Source: a bacterium | GTDB lineage: Bacteria > Electryoneota > RPQS01 > DYHQ01 | NCBI GenBank assembly: GCA_030622545.1 | Contig: JAUXGA010000002.1 | Coordinates: 62,001 to 126,000 of the forward strand | Length of the DNA stretch: 64,000 nt | Direction: 5' to 3' | Part shown: in pieces, positions 1 to 9,043 of the stretch | Position numbering within the stretch: the first letter of the stretch is position 1 | Layout: every line of letters begins with the position of its first letter | Position numbers and translations under genes: made by a program | The notes under the pieces: generated by a model | The model's database searches: none | Told to the model about the DNA's origin: nothing | Seen by the model: the letters and a program-made list of their open reading frames with translations, nothing else

Positions 1-1735
1 CGGACAGGCGCGACTCGAAGCGATTGATCCGGGCACGGTTGACCGCATCGAAGTTCTGCGCGGTGGAGGATCGGCGCTTTATGGCAACGCAGCGGGAGGC
101 GTGGTGAATTTTCGCACGCCGCAGACGCTGCCGGTGCCGGGAATTCGCGCGGGATTTATCGCGTCGGGTTACGGCTATTCGAAGTTGTCATTGACCGCCG
201 GAACGGGACGGTCCCGCAGCGACAGCGCATTTTATGTCAGTTTCGATTTCGAGAATCTCCAAATCGGAGCGGGAGAACCCGGCGGCGAAGGGGGAATGAT
301 GACACTATCGCGAACGGTCGCCGATGGCTGGCGCGAGCATTCATCCTATGAAGGCTATAACGTTCATGGAACGTGGACGGTTCACGCCAGCGCAAAATCG
401 TCGCTGCGAACGCTTTTGTATTTTGTCAATGTCCGAAGCGAACTTCCCGGAACATTGACACGCGCACAATTCAATACGGATCCGTTTCAAGCGGACAGCG
501 ATTATGTAGCGCTTGATGTGCGGCGAATCACGCGCAAAGGGCGGCTTGGTTTGCAGTACAAAAGACGCTTTTCTGATAATCTCTCTGTCGAATTTACGCC
601 CTATGTCGCGCTGAAAAAATTTGATCGCCCACGTGTGCAGGGACCAGACTACCGGCTGATTACCCGCTACATGCTCGGCGGAACATTGCAGGGGCAATGG
701 AACGGTATTATCGCTGGTCGCGCGTCGAAGATTGTCGCTGGAATCGATGAACAGTTTCAGGATGGGCCTATCAGTACCTATGAGAATATTGGCGGCACGC
801 GCGGCGATTCACTCTTGAAAGAAGAACAGAAAGCTCAGTGGGGACAAGGCGCGTTTGCGGAAGGCGAGATGTCTGTCACAGAACGCGTCACGGTTTCGGC
901 GGGCGCACGCTGGGATAAAGTGCGCTATATTGAAGAGACTCTGACAACGGGCGAGCGTTTGACGAATGATGAGCAAGCCGTGACGCCGCGTTTCGGTCTG
1001 CGCTATCGAGCCCACTCAGACGTAATCCTATTTGGTTCGATGTTCGGAGGCTTTGAAACGCCGTCGCGCAAGGAACTCGAAAACAGCACGGGTTTCGATG
1101 TGAAACCGCAGAAAACATGGACGGCGGAACTCGGCATGCGCGGCGCGTGTGTGACCCACGGAGCAGCGGTTCAGTGGGAAGCGACAGCTTATCGAATGGT
1201 CGTGACAGATATGATTGTCCCGGATGTGCTTGCCGGTGAAGAGCTGTTCACGAACGCCGGGGAAGCGGTGCATCAGGGAATGGAGCTTTCAGGTCGATTA
1301 TCGCGACCGCATCTGGGATTCATAGGATTGGCGGCGAGTTTCGGTGAATATCGTTTCACGGATTATGTCACAGCGCTTGGAGATTATTCGGATAAGAAGC
1401 TGCCGGGAGTATCGCCGGATTTAATCCGTGTGGTGGTTCGCTGGACTCCGGATGATTTGTTCTACGCGGAATGTTCCGCGCGCGCAACCGGCGCGGCTTG
1501 GGCGAATACTGAGAATTCGGAAAAGGCGGATGGATGGACGGTGTTTAATGCAGCCATCGGCGGAGAGTTGCCGGTTGATTTTCTGTCAGGTTCGTGGCAT
1601 GTTGCAATAAATAATATAACAGACCAACGCTACATTTCATATATCCAGGTCAACGATTCGGCGCAGAAATATTTCGAGATGGGAATGCCGCGCACGCTTG
1701 TTATGGGTTTTCAAATCGGTACAAAGGGGTTGTAG
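1..1735 (+). CDS. TonB-dependent outer-membrane receptor, 5' partial
   Basis: This is the C-terminal plug end and barrel of a TonB-dependent receptor, which takes up siderophores, vitamins or other ligands across the outer membrane using TonB energy. The frame is open from base 2 and reads DRIEVLRGGGSALYGNAAGG near the edge, the classic end of the plug domain. The gene therefore starts outside the window, and the GTG at 101 is not a real start. The remaining ~540 residues alternate amphipathic strands and close with a strand ending in GFQIGTKGL, as expected for a barrel. The ligand cannot be told from the sequence. The TonB box and signal peptide lie outside the window. Confidence 0.93.
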   Translation, partial: GQARLEAIDPGTVDRIEVLRGGGSALYGNAAGGVVNFRTPQTLPVPGIRAGFIASGYGYSKLSLTAGTGRSRSDSAFYVSFDFENLQIGAGEPGGEGGMMTLSRTVADGWREHSSYEGYNVHGTWTVHASAKSSLRTLLYFVNVRSELPGTLTRAQFNTDPFQADSDYVALDVRRITRKGRLGLQYKRRFSDNLSVEFTPYVALKKFDRPRVQGPDYRLITRYMLGGTLQGQWNGIIAGRASKIVAGIDEQFQDGPISTYENIGGTRGDSLLKEEQKAQWGQGAFAEGEMSVTERVTVSAGARWDKVRYIEETLTTGERLTNDEQAVTPRFGLRYRAHSDVILFGSMFGGFETPSRKELENSTGFDVKPQKTWTAELGMRGACVTHGAAVQWEATAYRMVVTDMIVPDVLAGEELFTNAGEAVHQGMELSGRLSRPHLGFIGLAASFGEYRFTDYVTALGDYSDKKLPGVSPDLIRVVVRWTPDDLFYAECSARATGAAWANTENSEKADGWTVFNAAIGGELPVDFLSGSWHVAINNITDQRYISYIQVNDSAQKYFEMGMPRTLVMGFQIGTKGL

Positions 1736-1745
1736 AACTGCGTTC

Positions 1746-1770
1746 GTACTCTCTCAATTTGTGAGAGTAC
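1746..1770. terminator. Hairpin after the TonB receptor
   Basis: A perfect 8-bp stem (GTACTCTC / GAGAGTAC) with a 9-nt loop starts 11 bases after the receptor stop. Only a weak pyrimidine tail (TCTTCGTCT) follows, so termination is likely but not certain. Confidence 0.45.
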
Positions 1771-1844
1771 TCTTCGTCTACATTTGAGAAGTGGAAAGAT
1801 TCAGGATTAGCTGTCGACTCTCCCTCTAATGATTGAGGGCGGTT

Positions 1845-2258
1845 CTATCTCCAGGTTCTGGCAGGATCCGCGTAGATTTTCGTTCCAACTCTATCGCGAG
1901 CTGTGACCGTTATCAGGTAGGTGTCACCGTTTTGTTGAGAATCGTAGGTGAAGTCGGCAAAATTTGATCCTTTAGGCAGGGTCATATAGCGTGACCCGTT
2001 GGGATCCAAGAGATCTTGAACGAAGGGGGTGACGGCATTTCGATCTACTTTGGAGAAGGAGCCGTTGTCGATGTCGTACATCGCCAGGGCTTTTTTAAAT
2101 GCAAAAACGTCGCCGGTCGCGGCTGCGATTCGAGCCCGGTCCTGCGAGCTAAGGAATCTCACTACAGCAAGATTGGCAATGATAGCAACAATTACAACAA
2201 CTGTCAATAGTTCGAGGATTGTGAATCCTCGTTGGTGATTTTTTCTTAATGTTAGCAT
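1845..2258 (-). CDS. Prepilin-type pseudopilin (type II secretion / type IV pilus-like)
   Basis: About 137 residues. The N-terminus carries a prepilin peptidase site, RGFTILELLTVVVIVAIIA, with the conserved Glu at +5 followed by a hydrophobic helix; this is the class III signal of pseudopilins such as GspG. The rest is a small soluble domain. The ATG at 2258 puts the cleavage site about 10 residues in, as is usual; an upstream frame extension to 2360 has no prepilin logic. It stands alone here, without other pilus or secretion genes, so its machine must be encoded elsewhere. The product is probably exported to the inner membrane and processed by PilD. The specific system is not determinable. 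Confidence 0.85.
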   Translation of the reverse strand: MLTLRKNHQRGFTILELLTVVVIVAIIANLAVVRFLSSQDRARIAAATGDVFAFKKALAMYDIDNGSFSKVDRNAVTPFVQDLLDPNGSRYMTLPKGSNFADFTYDSQQNGDTYLITVTARDRVGTKIYADPARTWR

Positions 2259-2310
2259 AGTGAAAGTACTTTGAGCAATCTGTATGCCACAAAAATAATG
2301 GAGAAACATG

Positions 2311-2664
2311 ATGTCGAATCCAATTACATGGTGGGAAATCGGTGTAAAAGACGCCGGCAAAGCGAAAGAATTTTACGGCAAACTTTTCGATTGGAAAATC
2401 GAAGAAATGGGCGCGATGAAGGGGTATCACACGGTGGATACCGGCGGGGAAGGCATCAATGGCGGGATTTTTCAGCCGCCCGAAAATATTCCGAACTATG
2501 TCGCAATCTATGTAGAAGTGGATAACCTTCAAACCTACCTCGATAAGGCTCAAAGCCTCGGAGCCAAACCGATTGTTCCCCCGACGAAGCTTCCGGGTGA
2601 TTCCGGCTCTTTTGCGATGTTTTTAGACCCGGACAACAACGCCATCGGTCTGTTTTCAAAGTAA
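2311..2664 (+). CDS. VOC-superfamily (glyoxalase/bleomycin-resistance fold) protein
   Basis: A 117-residue single VOC module. The N-terminal WWEIGVKDAGKAKEFYGKLF is typical of the beta-alpha-beta-beta-beta unit, and the C-terminal half has GSFAMFLDPDNNAIGLF, the usual closing motif with the metal-site position before GLF. Members include glyoxalase I, dioxygenases and many uncharacterised small proteins; this one resembles the uncharacterised group. GGAG at 2299 is spaced well for ATG 2311; ATG 2308 is a close alternative. It is monocistronic, divergent from the prepilin gene, and followed by a strong terminator. Confidence 0.88.
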   Translation: MSNPITWWEIGVKDAGKAKEFYGKLFDWKIEEMGAMKGYHTVDTGGEGINGGIFQPPENIPNYVAIYVEVDNLQTYLDKAQSLGAKPIVPPTKLPGDSGSFAMFLDPDNNAIGLFSK

Positions 2665-2727
2665 TTTCACAGTAGCGAATATAAGGAAATCCTCCTGTGT
2701 CTTCCCGCAGGCGAGGGGAGAGTAGAT

Positions 2728-2756
2728 GAGGGCGAGCGAAAGCTTGCCCTCTTTTT
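2728..2756 (+). terminator. Rho-independent terminator
   Basis: The stem GAGGGC...GCCCTC, extended by AGC/GCT around a GAAA tetraloop, is followed by TTTTT. It lies about 60 bases after the VOC gene. The preceding bases (2690-2727) resemble the GC-rich repeat type also found at 58663-58742. Confidence 0.8.
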
Positions 2757-2820
2757 ATGCTTGGGTGCGGCGCGGTGTTTGCAATCCTCATGAGAGTCAT
2801 AAAATGTTGTGAGGAATGTC

Positions 2821-4875
2821 ATGCGTCTAAGCAATTCAATTTTAATAGCTTTGCTGTTTAGCATCGCTCTAATCTCCGTGATGCCTCTTTATGCCGCGGA
2901 CAAAGCCGGGCAAGAAATGCCTGCCGCAGATCTGAAGAACTGGATGCAGAAGGGAGAGAAAATTCAGCGCGCAACGCGCTGGAATCCGGATGAACTCCTT
3001 GAGACCGCTCAGGTACTCGCCAATGCAGGCAATCAAGGCGTCGATTCGGAAAAAGGCGCGGTTGCACTTCTGCTGTCGGGTAAGCTCTATGCCAAAGCGG
3101 GGTTCTATTCGGAATGCGTCACCAGTTGCCTGCAGCTTCTGGACATATATCCCCGCGAGAAGGCAGCATCGGAAGGGTGCGAGCTTGCTGGAACGGTTAT
3201 GGTTGACCAGTTGGGCAAAACGCTCGAGGCCGCCGAGCTTTTTGAAAATCGCGCTTTGGCTTTTCCGCATGAAGCTCAGGCGGAGCGATTCTTTCAGAAG
3301 GCTTTTTCCCTCTATGAAACGGTGGATGCTTGGAATCAGGCTTCGGACTGCGGTCAGCGTTTTCTGGATTATTTTACTGACAAGCCCAGTGCGGCACAAA
3401 TGCGACTCGAGCTCGCGAGCGTCTGGCTGAAACAGGGCAAGAGCGCTATGGTTGAGAATAGTCTGCGAGCTTATACGCGCGACTATAAAGATGATCCGCA
3501 TACGATTATCGCGCGCCAAATCCTGAGCAAAATCTACGCGAGCGAAGGAAATGCCGAGCAGGCTTATCAGCAGGATGAGGAAGCATGGGCTTGTTATGAG
3601 CGGCATCACCGGATGGGGGACAAGATGACGTCCGAAATGCATCGCGCGGCTGCGCAGGCATTATACGATTTACAGAGCTCGCGGCGTGCTGATTTTCGTC
3701 GGGCATGTGAATTTATGCCAAATGCCGTTTCGGATGCTGACCCGAAACCGATGGCTCAGATACTGCTCAATAACTATGATAAAATCATGCAGACAGATGC
3801 CTATTTTGCGCCGAAGGCTCTTGTCGCTCAGGGGAACGTATCGGAAGAACTCGGCAACTTCCTGCTTCAGCAAGGCTATGTGCAGTTTGCCGAGAGCAGA
3901 GGGCGTTCCAGTCAGCCGCCTCACATGGCTGCGATGGAGGAATACCGGCGCGCGATTGCCTATTATGAACGGGCTTATGATTACGGCCTCTTGCAGGGTT
4001 CGCACAGACACAACAAGCACGCGGGTACTCCGGAATTTGCGAGGTTGATGAACGAAGCCTCAACGCGCTCACTGGAATTGCGGCTTGGCAACGGCGACCT
4101 TGTTTTCGGTTGGGCGCTGCAGCTTCAACAGACATTGTCGTCGAGTACGGTCACCACAAAGGAGCTTGAAGCACGTTTCGAGGATTTGAACGAGAAGGTC
4201 TATCCGGTGCTCATGGAGGGGCTGGCGCTCTATGAAGAAGCGTATGATACGGCAATCCGGATGGAGCATCCCACGATGGCCGAACGGGCGCGCGGTGGTC
4301 TCAGCATACCGTTTGCGCCGTTTGCCGATGAGCTTCTTGCAATGAACCGGGAAGCTTGGAATGCGACTCGAACGGCGGCTCAGCAGATTGTCGGCAGTAT
4401 CGAGATGTCCAAACATGCCGCGACGGCAGCCCCACAGTATGCTCAGCTTGAAACGGCTTATGAGTGCGCTGTGGTCTTGTCCGAGGAAACGTCTGTGCGA
4501 GCGCGAGAGATTCTGATGGCTCTGCGGAATGCTCATGCGGTGTTCGCTCCCAATGTGTCATGGGAAGATAAGACGCTTCAATATTATAATGACTACGCGA
4601 CATTTTGCCGGGAGGTAGCGACGAAACTCGACGGCGCGGTCAGCCAGCTCAAAGAGAACCGTCACGCGGAGAAGCTTCAGGGGCAACTGCGCGCGATTTC
4701 GCGGGAGCTCGCCGTGCAGGAATATCAGAATCTTGAAGAAGCCTATGACCTGTGCGAGGAACTGGCGATTACCAGCCCGGCTTCGGAAAAAATTCTGGTG
4801 CGTCTGGTTGCTCTAAACCCCAAAGAATACCGCGAAAAGGCGGATACACGCTTTGGGACGCGGCAAAAACCTTAG
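2821..4875 (+). CDS. Secreted TPR-like helical repeat protein of unknown function
   Basis: A 684-residue protein. ATG 2821 has GAGGA 5 bases upstream and gives a Sec signal peptide (hydrophobic core SILIALLFSIALISVM, cleavage near LYAAD); the GTG at 2809 is less likely. The mature part is nearly all alpha-helical and rich in Ala, Glu and Leu. Its first half has degenerate tetratricopeptide-like pairs (for example EGNAEQAYQQDEEAWACYE), suggesting a periplasmic scaffold. No catalytic motif was seen. Similar secreted TPR proteins often follow gliding, secretion or cell-envelope genes, but no such partner is next to it. Function unassigned. Confidence 0.8.
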   Translation: MRLSNSILIALLFSIALISVMPLYAADKAGQEMPAADLKNWMQKGEKIQRATRWNPDELLETAQVLANAGNQGVDSEKGAVALLLSGKLYAKAGFYSECVTSCLQLLDIYPREKAASEGCELAGTVMVDQLGKTLEAAELFENRALAFPHEAQAERFFQKAFSLYETVDAWNQASDCGQRFLDYFTDKPSAAQMRLELASVWLKQGKSAMVENSLRAYTRDYKDDPHTIIARQILSKIYASEGNAEQAYQQDEEAWACYERHHRMGDKMTSEMHRAAAQALYDLQSSRRADFRRACEFMPNAVSDADPKPMAQILLNNYDKIMQTDAYFAPKALVAQGNVSEELGNFLLQQGYVQFAESRGRSSQPPHMAAMEEYRRAIAYYERAYDYGLLQGSHRHNKHAGTPEFARLMNEASTRSLELRLGNGDLVFGWALQLQQTLSSSTVTTKELEARFEDLNEKVYPVLMEGLALYEEAYDTAIRMEHPTMAERARGGLSIPFAPFADELLAMNREAWNATRTAAQQIVGSIEMSKHAATAAPQYAQLETAYECAVVLSEETSVRAREILMALRNAHAVFAPNVSWEDKTLQYYNDYATFCREVATKLDGAVSQLKENRHAEKLQGQLRAISRELAVQEYQNLEEAYDLCEELAITSPASEKILVRLVALNPKEYREKADTRFGTRQKP

Positions 4876-4968
4876 TTTCGTTGGGGGAGTGTGCTAAAAT
4901 CGTGAATTCTGGAACGAAACACGCAATAAGCAAGTAAAATAATACTTATTGGCGGTGAGAATTGAAAA

Positions 4969-5000
4969 GATCGTTGCCCTCGGGCGACGGTCTTTTTTTT
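4969..5000 (+). terminator. Rho-independent terminator
   Basis: An 11-bp stem (GATCGTTGCCC / GGGCGACGGTC, with two G-T pairs) on a 2-nt turn is followed by eight T. It ends the secreted TPR-like gene. Confidence 0.8.
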
Positions 5001-5020
5001 ATGTAAAATTTTGATTAAAT

Positions 5021-5093
5021 TGTAGGGGCGCACCCACGTACGCACCCGTTTCTGCCGCGACTTCAGTGGGTAGGTCACAGACAAGCTCCTACA
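5021..5093. repeat. MITE-like repeat, family A copy 1
   Basis: A 73-base element with near-perfect terminal inverted repeats: TGTAGGGGC on the left and GCTCCTACA on the right. The left end (TGTAGGGGCGCACCCACGT) closely matches the start of the element at 13760. It fills part of the 345-base gene-free stretch between the TPR-like gene and aspS. No reading frame is contained. Confidence 0.75.
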
Positions 5094-5106
5094 GCGGATA
5101 GATAAA

Positions 5107-5135
5107 TCGCCGCGGCATGCGTCCTCGCGTGCCCG
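5107..5135 (+). repeat. 29-base dispersed repeat, family B copy 1
   Basis: A 29-base sequence starting TCGCCGCGGCATGCG whose exact reverse complement lies at 10766-10794. It is followed at 5149 by CCCCCTACGGGCGGGCTCC, a relative of the family D arm at 10713. The same two families therefore sit side by side at both places. No gene is present in 4876-5220. Confidence 0.85.
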
Positions 5136-5220
5136 TAAGAACAATTTCCCCCTACGGGCGGGCTCCGTCCCGTCTTTCATAACAGAATCTCATTAAATTA
5201 ATACCCAAAGAAAGGTGATT

Positions 5221-6996
5221 ATGCGGAGACGAACGCATACCTGCGGCCAGTTGCGCAGCGCTGACGCCGGCAAACAGGTGATTTTGCAAGGATGGGTAGC
5301 TCGTGCGCGAGACCACGGCGGGCTGCTTTTTTTTGATTTGCGCGACCGCTACGGCAAGACGCAGATTGTTATCCGGCCTGAGGACGATGAAGCTCTCTAC
5401 AAGAAAGCCAGCGGGTTTCACGGCGAGTGGGTGTTGTCCATCGAAGGTGACGTGAAGCCGCGTCCGGATGGCATGGTAAATCGCGAGATGGATACCGGCG
5501 AAATTGAAGTCCATGCGCGCTCGATTGACGTACTCAATCGCTGCCCGGCGCTTCCCTTCAATATAGAGGAAGAGGAAATCCACGCGAGCGAAGAACTGCG
5601 GCTGCGTTATCGTTATCTGGAGCTTCGCCGGCCTGAAATGCAGGAGATTTTCGCACTGAGACACCGGGTTTGCAATGTTGCGCGAGAGCATTTTACCGAA
5701 CGCGATTTCAGTGAGATTGAAACGCCTTTCATGGTCAAGAGTACGCCGGAAGGCGCGCGCGATTATCTGGTGCCCAGCCGCGTGCATCCGGGCAAGTTCT
5801 ACGCGCTGCCGCAGTCGCCGCAGATTTACAAGCAACTGCTGATGATTGCGGGTTTCGACCGCTATTTTCAAATCGTCCGTTGTTTCCGCGATGAAGATCT
5901 GCGCCGCGATCGTCAACCGGAATTCACACAGATCGATGTCGAACTTTCGTTTCCTGACCGCGAAATGATTTTTGAACTTACGGAAGGTCTTTTCACGAAG
6001 ATTTTCAAAGCATCGTGGGATGTGGATTTACCGCAGAACTTTCCGCGCTACACCTACGCGGACGTCGTGGCAACTTACGGCAGCGACAAACCGGATTTGC
6101 GCTTCGGCATGCCGATGGTCGATGTAACGGAGCATCTGCGTGAAACCGATTTACGCTTCGTGAAAGGCGCTATCGAAAAAGGTGGCGTTGCGCTGGGAAT
6201 TTGTGTGAAGGGAGAAGCCGGTCGCTCTCGAAAACAAATCGCCGAGTTCGAAGCGGTAGCTAAAGACGTGGGACTGGGCGGAATTCTTCCTGTTAAAATA
6301 ACTGAAGAAGGCGCGCAGGGCATCCTCACGCAACATCTGCCCGCCGAATCGCTTGAGCGTCTGCTGAAACTCATGGAAGCAGAGGTGGGAGATTTGCTGC
6401 TCTTAGCTTTTGGGCCGCGAGAAGCGACACAAAAAGGTCTCGGAGCGTTGCGACTTCATTTGGGAAGTGAACTAAATCTGATAAACGAGCGGGATGTTTC
6501 GATTTTCTGGGTGACGGAATTCCCGCTTTTCGAAAAGGATCCTGAGACAGGCGACATCACGTCTTCGCATCATCCCTTCACCGGCTTTTTCGATGAAGAC
6601 CGAGCGCTTCTGGACAGCGACCCGTTCGCGGTGCGTTCCCATGCGTATGATTTAGTGGTGAACGGTAGCGAAGTCCTGTCGGGCTCCATTCGTATCAGCG
6701 ACCCTGACGTGCAGGCAAAAGTCCTATCGCTTCTTGGAATCGAGAAAGAGGAAGCGGAACGTCGGTTCGGATTCCTCATGGAAGCGCTGAAGTATGGAGC
6801 GCCACCGATGGGCGGTTTCGCGGTGGGGTTGGACCGCGTCATCATGATATTAACGAACAAATCCATTCGCGACGTCATTGCGTTTCCCAAGACACTGCTG
6901 GCGATGTCACTCATGGACGGCTGCCCATCGGAAGTGGATGAAAAGTTGCTGAAAGATTTGCATGTAAAGACGATTCTCCCAGAGGAGAAGAAGTAG
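5221..6996 (+). CDS. aspS: Aspartate-tRNA ligase
   Basis: A class II aminoacyl-tRNA synthetase of 591 residues, the usual size of bacterial AspRS. It joins aspartate to tRNA-Asp (possibly also tRNA-Asn if the enzyme is non-discriminating, which cannot be judged here). The N-terminal OB-fold reads GWVARARDHGGLLFFDLRDR. Motif 1 ends in TPEGARDYLVPSR, the substrate loop has QSPQIYKQLLM, motif 2 is CFRDEDLRRDRQPEFTQID and motif 3 is GGFAVGLDRVIMIL. The insert between motifs 2 and 3 is the bacterial GAD domain. ATG 5221 follows AGAAAGGTG; an earlier GTG (5215) overlaps that site. It is apparently co-transcribed with the next gene 43 bases on. Confidence 0.98.
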   Translation: MRRRTHTCGQLRSADAGKQVILQGWVARARDHGGLLFFDLRDRYGKTQIVIRPEDDEALYKKASGFHGEWVLSIEGDVKPRPDGMVNREMDTGEIEVHARSIDVLNRCPALPFNIEEEEIHASEELRLRYRYLELRRPEMQEIFALRHRVCNVAREHFTERDFSEIETPFMVKSTPEGARDYLVPSRVHPGKFYALPQSPQIYKQLLMIAGFDRYFQIVRCFRDEDLRRDRQPEFTQIDVELSFPDREMIFELTEGLFTKIFKASWDVDLPQNFPRYTYADVVATYGSDKPDLRFGMPMVDVTEHLRETDLRFVKGAIEKGGVALGICVKGEAGRSRKQIAEFEAVAKDVGLGGILPVKITEEGAQGILTQHLPAESLERLLKLMEAEVGDLLLLAFGPREATQKGLGALRLHLGSELNLINERDVSIFWVTEFPLFEKDPETGDITSSHHPFTGFFDEDRALLDSDPFAVRSHAYDLVVNGSEVLSGSIRISDPDVQAKVLSLLGIEKEEAERRFGFLMEALKYGAPPMGGFAVGLDRVIMILTNKSIRDVIAFPKTLLAMSLMDGCPSEVDEKLLKDLHVKTILPEEKK

Positions 6997-7039
6997 ATGA
7001 AGATGTTTCAAAGTGTGAAAGAAATTATTGTGAGGGACG

Positions 7040-8134
7040 ATGACAACGATTGCGATTCTAGGGGGATATGGCAAAGCAGGCAAAGCGATTGCGCGGCATC
7101 TTGTGCGGGAGACCGATTGCAGAATTCTTATTGTTGGGCGAAACGGACAGCGCGCGAGGGAGTTTGCAGATGAATTGAATGTGAATCAGCCAACGGAACG
7201 CGCGCAGGCTCTTGAAGCGGATTTGCACAGCGAAGAAGCTCTTTACAAAACGTTTCGACAATGCGATATCGCTCTTATCTGCATGCGGACAACGGGTTTT
7301 GTTGAGTCTGTTGTCCGGGCGGCTGTCGGAACAAAGACAGCGCTTTTGGACATCACACTGAATCCGGGTGAAATTCAGGATGTTTGCGACAAATGGGAGC
7401 GCGAAATCCATCAGCAGGGCTGCTGTTTCATCACGGACGCGGGAATTCTTCCCGGAATGCCGGCGGCTCTCGTGGCTTATGCGGCGACGAAACTCACGAA
7501 TATGAAGAAAGCGGCGGTGGGGGAAGTGATGCGCGTCGACGCCTGGAGCGTTGAGTCTATAGCCGGGTTCCTTGAAGATTTACAGAATATTTCCGGAGGC
7601 TCAGCAGTTTATCAGAAAGACGACTGGCAGCGGCCCCGCGGCAGCGGCAAACGGATGATGGATTTCGGGTCGCCCTTCGGAGTTCAGAAGTGCTATCCTT
7701 ACTTGATTACTGAATTGAAAACGCTTCTGGAACGATTTCATTTAGAAGAATTGGGGATGTATTCGGCGGGTTTTGGGCACGGCGTGATTGATACGCTGTT
7801 CATGTTTATTTTTCTTCTGAAGATTGGACGCGATGGAAGAAGAGCAAAAAGTGCGGCGCGAGTTCTGGATTGGGCTTTTCGCAAGTTCGGTAAGCCGCCG
7901 TATGGATTCCGGATGAAGTTGGAGGCTGAAAGCTCGGATGGTGAACGATTGGAACTGATTTTAAGCCATAACGACATGTATGAAGTAACGGCGATTCCCG
8001 TTGTCGCGTGTCTCCTTCAGTGGCTGGACGGTTCTATCATGAAGCCCGGCGTGTGGATGATGGGGCATGTCGTGGAGCCTGTGAGGTTAATGGCTGACAT
8101 CGAGCGCTTGGGGATGTCGGTGGAAATGAAATAA
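7040..8134 (+). CDS. Saccharopine dehydrogenase-like NAD(P)-binding oxidoreductase
   Basis: A 364-residue protein whose N-terminus, MTTIAILGGYGKAGKAIARH, is a Rossmann dinucleotide-binding motif (GGYGKAG), followed by VGRNGQRAREFADELN as in the saccharopine reductase superfamily. The C-terminal part (DAWSVESIAGFLEDL onward) matches the mixed alpha/beta substrate domain of these proteins. Family members include saccharopine and carboxynorspermidine dehydrogenases and trans-acting enoyl reductases. No neighbouring lysine or polyamine gene supports one of these, so the substrate is open. GAGGGACG lies just before ATG 7040. Confidence 0.82.
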   Translation: MTTIAILGGYGKAGKAIARHLVRETDCRILIVGRNGQRAREFADELNVNQPTERAQALEADLHSEEALYKTFRQCDIALICMRTTGFVESVVRAAVGTKTALLDITLNPGEIQDVCDKWEREIHQQGCCFITDAGILPGMPAALVAYAATKLTNMKKAAVGEVMRVDAWSVESIAGFLEDLQNISGGSAVYQKDDWQRPRGSGKRMMDFGSPFGVQKCYPYLITELKTLLERFHLEELGMYSAGFGHGVIDTLFMFIFLLKIGRDGRRAKSAARVLDWAFRKFGKPPYGFRMKLEAESSDGERLELILSHNDMYEVTAIPVVACLLQWLDGSIMKPGVWMMGHVVEPVRLMADIERLGMSVEMK

Positions 8135-8221
8135 GATGTATCTGAAGTGCAAGTTTGATTTTTCACCAAGCTTCGTATTTTCATTGGTTTTAAGAAAAAC
8201 GCCATTTTATAGAGAAACGAC

Positions 8222-8250
8222 TTGCCTTTCTCGTCCGAGTGGCCTATATT
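8222..8250 (+). promoter_or_regulatory. Promoter of parA-parB-rlmB
   Basis: TTGCCT, a 17-base spacer and TATATT. Transcription would begin around 8256-8258, only 3-5 bases before the parA ATG at 8261. The transcript would be nearly leaderless, and the AGGG at 8253 would mostly be lost. Confidence 0.65.
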
Positions 8251-8260
8251 TTAGGGTGTA

Positions 8261-9043
8261 ATGAAGACCATCGCCATTGCAAATCAAAAAGGAGGCGTCG
8301 GAAAAACGACGACCACGATTCAGCTCGGCGCCGGATTGGCGATGGAAGGTAAGTCCGTTCTAATCATTGATATAGACCCACAGGGCAATGCCAGTTCGGG
8401 ACTGGGTTTCTCGCCGCGTGAAGAAGCAATAGGGATTTACGATGTCCTCCTGGAGGGCGTTTCGCTTGGAGGAACGGCGAGGCAGACGATGGTTTCCGGG
8501 CTTGATATCGTGACGTCGGATACGAGGCTTTTAGGCGCTGAAGTGGAACTGGTGCCCGAAGAAAAAAGGGAGACTGTACTTCGCCGGGCGCTTGAAAGCT
8601 CGAATCACAACTACGAATATATCCTCATCGATTGCCCTCCTTCCCTGGGATTATTGACGTTAAATGCCCTGACCGCTTCGCATTCCATTATTATCCCGAT
8701 GCAGTGTGAATACTACGCCCTCGAAGGACTGGCCAGTTTGATGAATACCGTCAAACTTGTGCGCGAGCGCTTGAATCCTGACCTTGAAATCGAGGGCATT
8801 TTGCTGACCATGTACGACGGCAGGCTGAATCTTTCCAAGCAAGTGCGCGACGAAATCAGCGAGGTGTTCGGCAGCCGGGTCTTTCGGACGCTGGTTTCAA
8901 GGAACGTGCGGCTATCGGAAGCGCCCAGTTACGGCAAACCGATTTACCAGTATGACTCGAACTCGCGCGGAGCTCAGAATTATCGAGATTTAACTATAGA
9001 ATTCCTCGCCGCTCAAGCGGGCGGCGTCGAGGAGGCAGCGTGA
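8261..9043 (+). CDS. parA: Chromosome-partitioning ATPase ParA (Soj)
   Basis: A 260-residue Walker-type ATPase that binds DNA non-specifically in its ATP dimer form and moves ParB-parS complexes during segregation. The deviant Walker A box is QKGGVGKTTTTIQL with the signature Lys. Walker A' is LIIDIDPQGNASSGLG and the B box is YILIDCPPSLGLLTLNAL. There is no N-terminal HTH extension, so it is the chromosomal Soj type rather than a P1-type plasmid ParA. It overlaps parB by 4 bases (GTGA). In many bacteria this pair sits near oriC; that is compatible with this window but no origin is visible. Confidence 0.97.
   Translation: MKTIAIANQKGGVGKTTTTIQLGAGLAMEGKSVLIIDIDPQGNASSGLGFSPREEAIGIYDVLLEGVSLGGTARQTMVSGLDIVTSDTRLLGAEVELVPEEKRETVLRRALESSNHNYEYILIDCPPSLGLLTLNALTASHSIIIPMQCEYYALEGLASLMNTVKLVRERLNPDLEIEGILLTMYDGRLNLSKQVRDEISEVFGSRVFRTLVSRNVRLSEAPSYGKPIYQYDSNSRGAQNYRDLTIEFLAAQAGGVEEAA

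Noticed and set aside
2869-3642. Minus-strand frame of 257 codons opposite the TPR-like gene
   Set aside because: The plus-strand gene has a signal peptide, ribosome site and terminator; the antisense frame has none of these.
5152-5916. Long minus-strand frame (254 codons) opposite aspS
   Set aside because: It is an antisense shadow of a highly conserved gene, with no family features, and its 3' end runs into the intergenic repeats.
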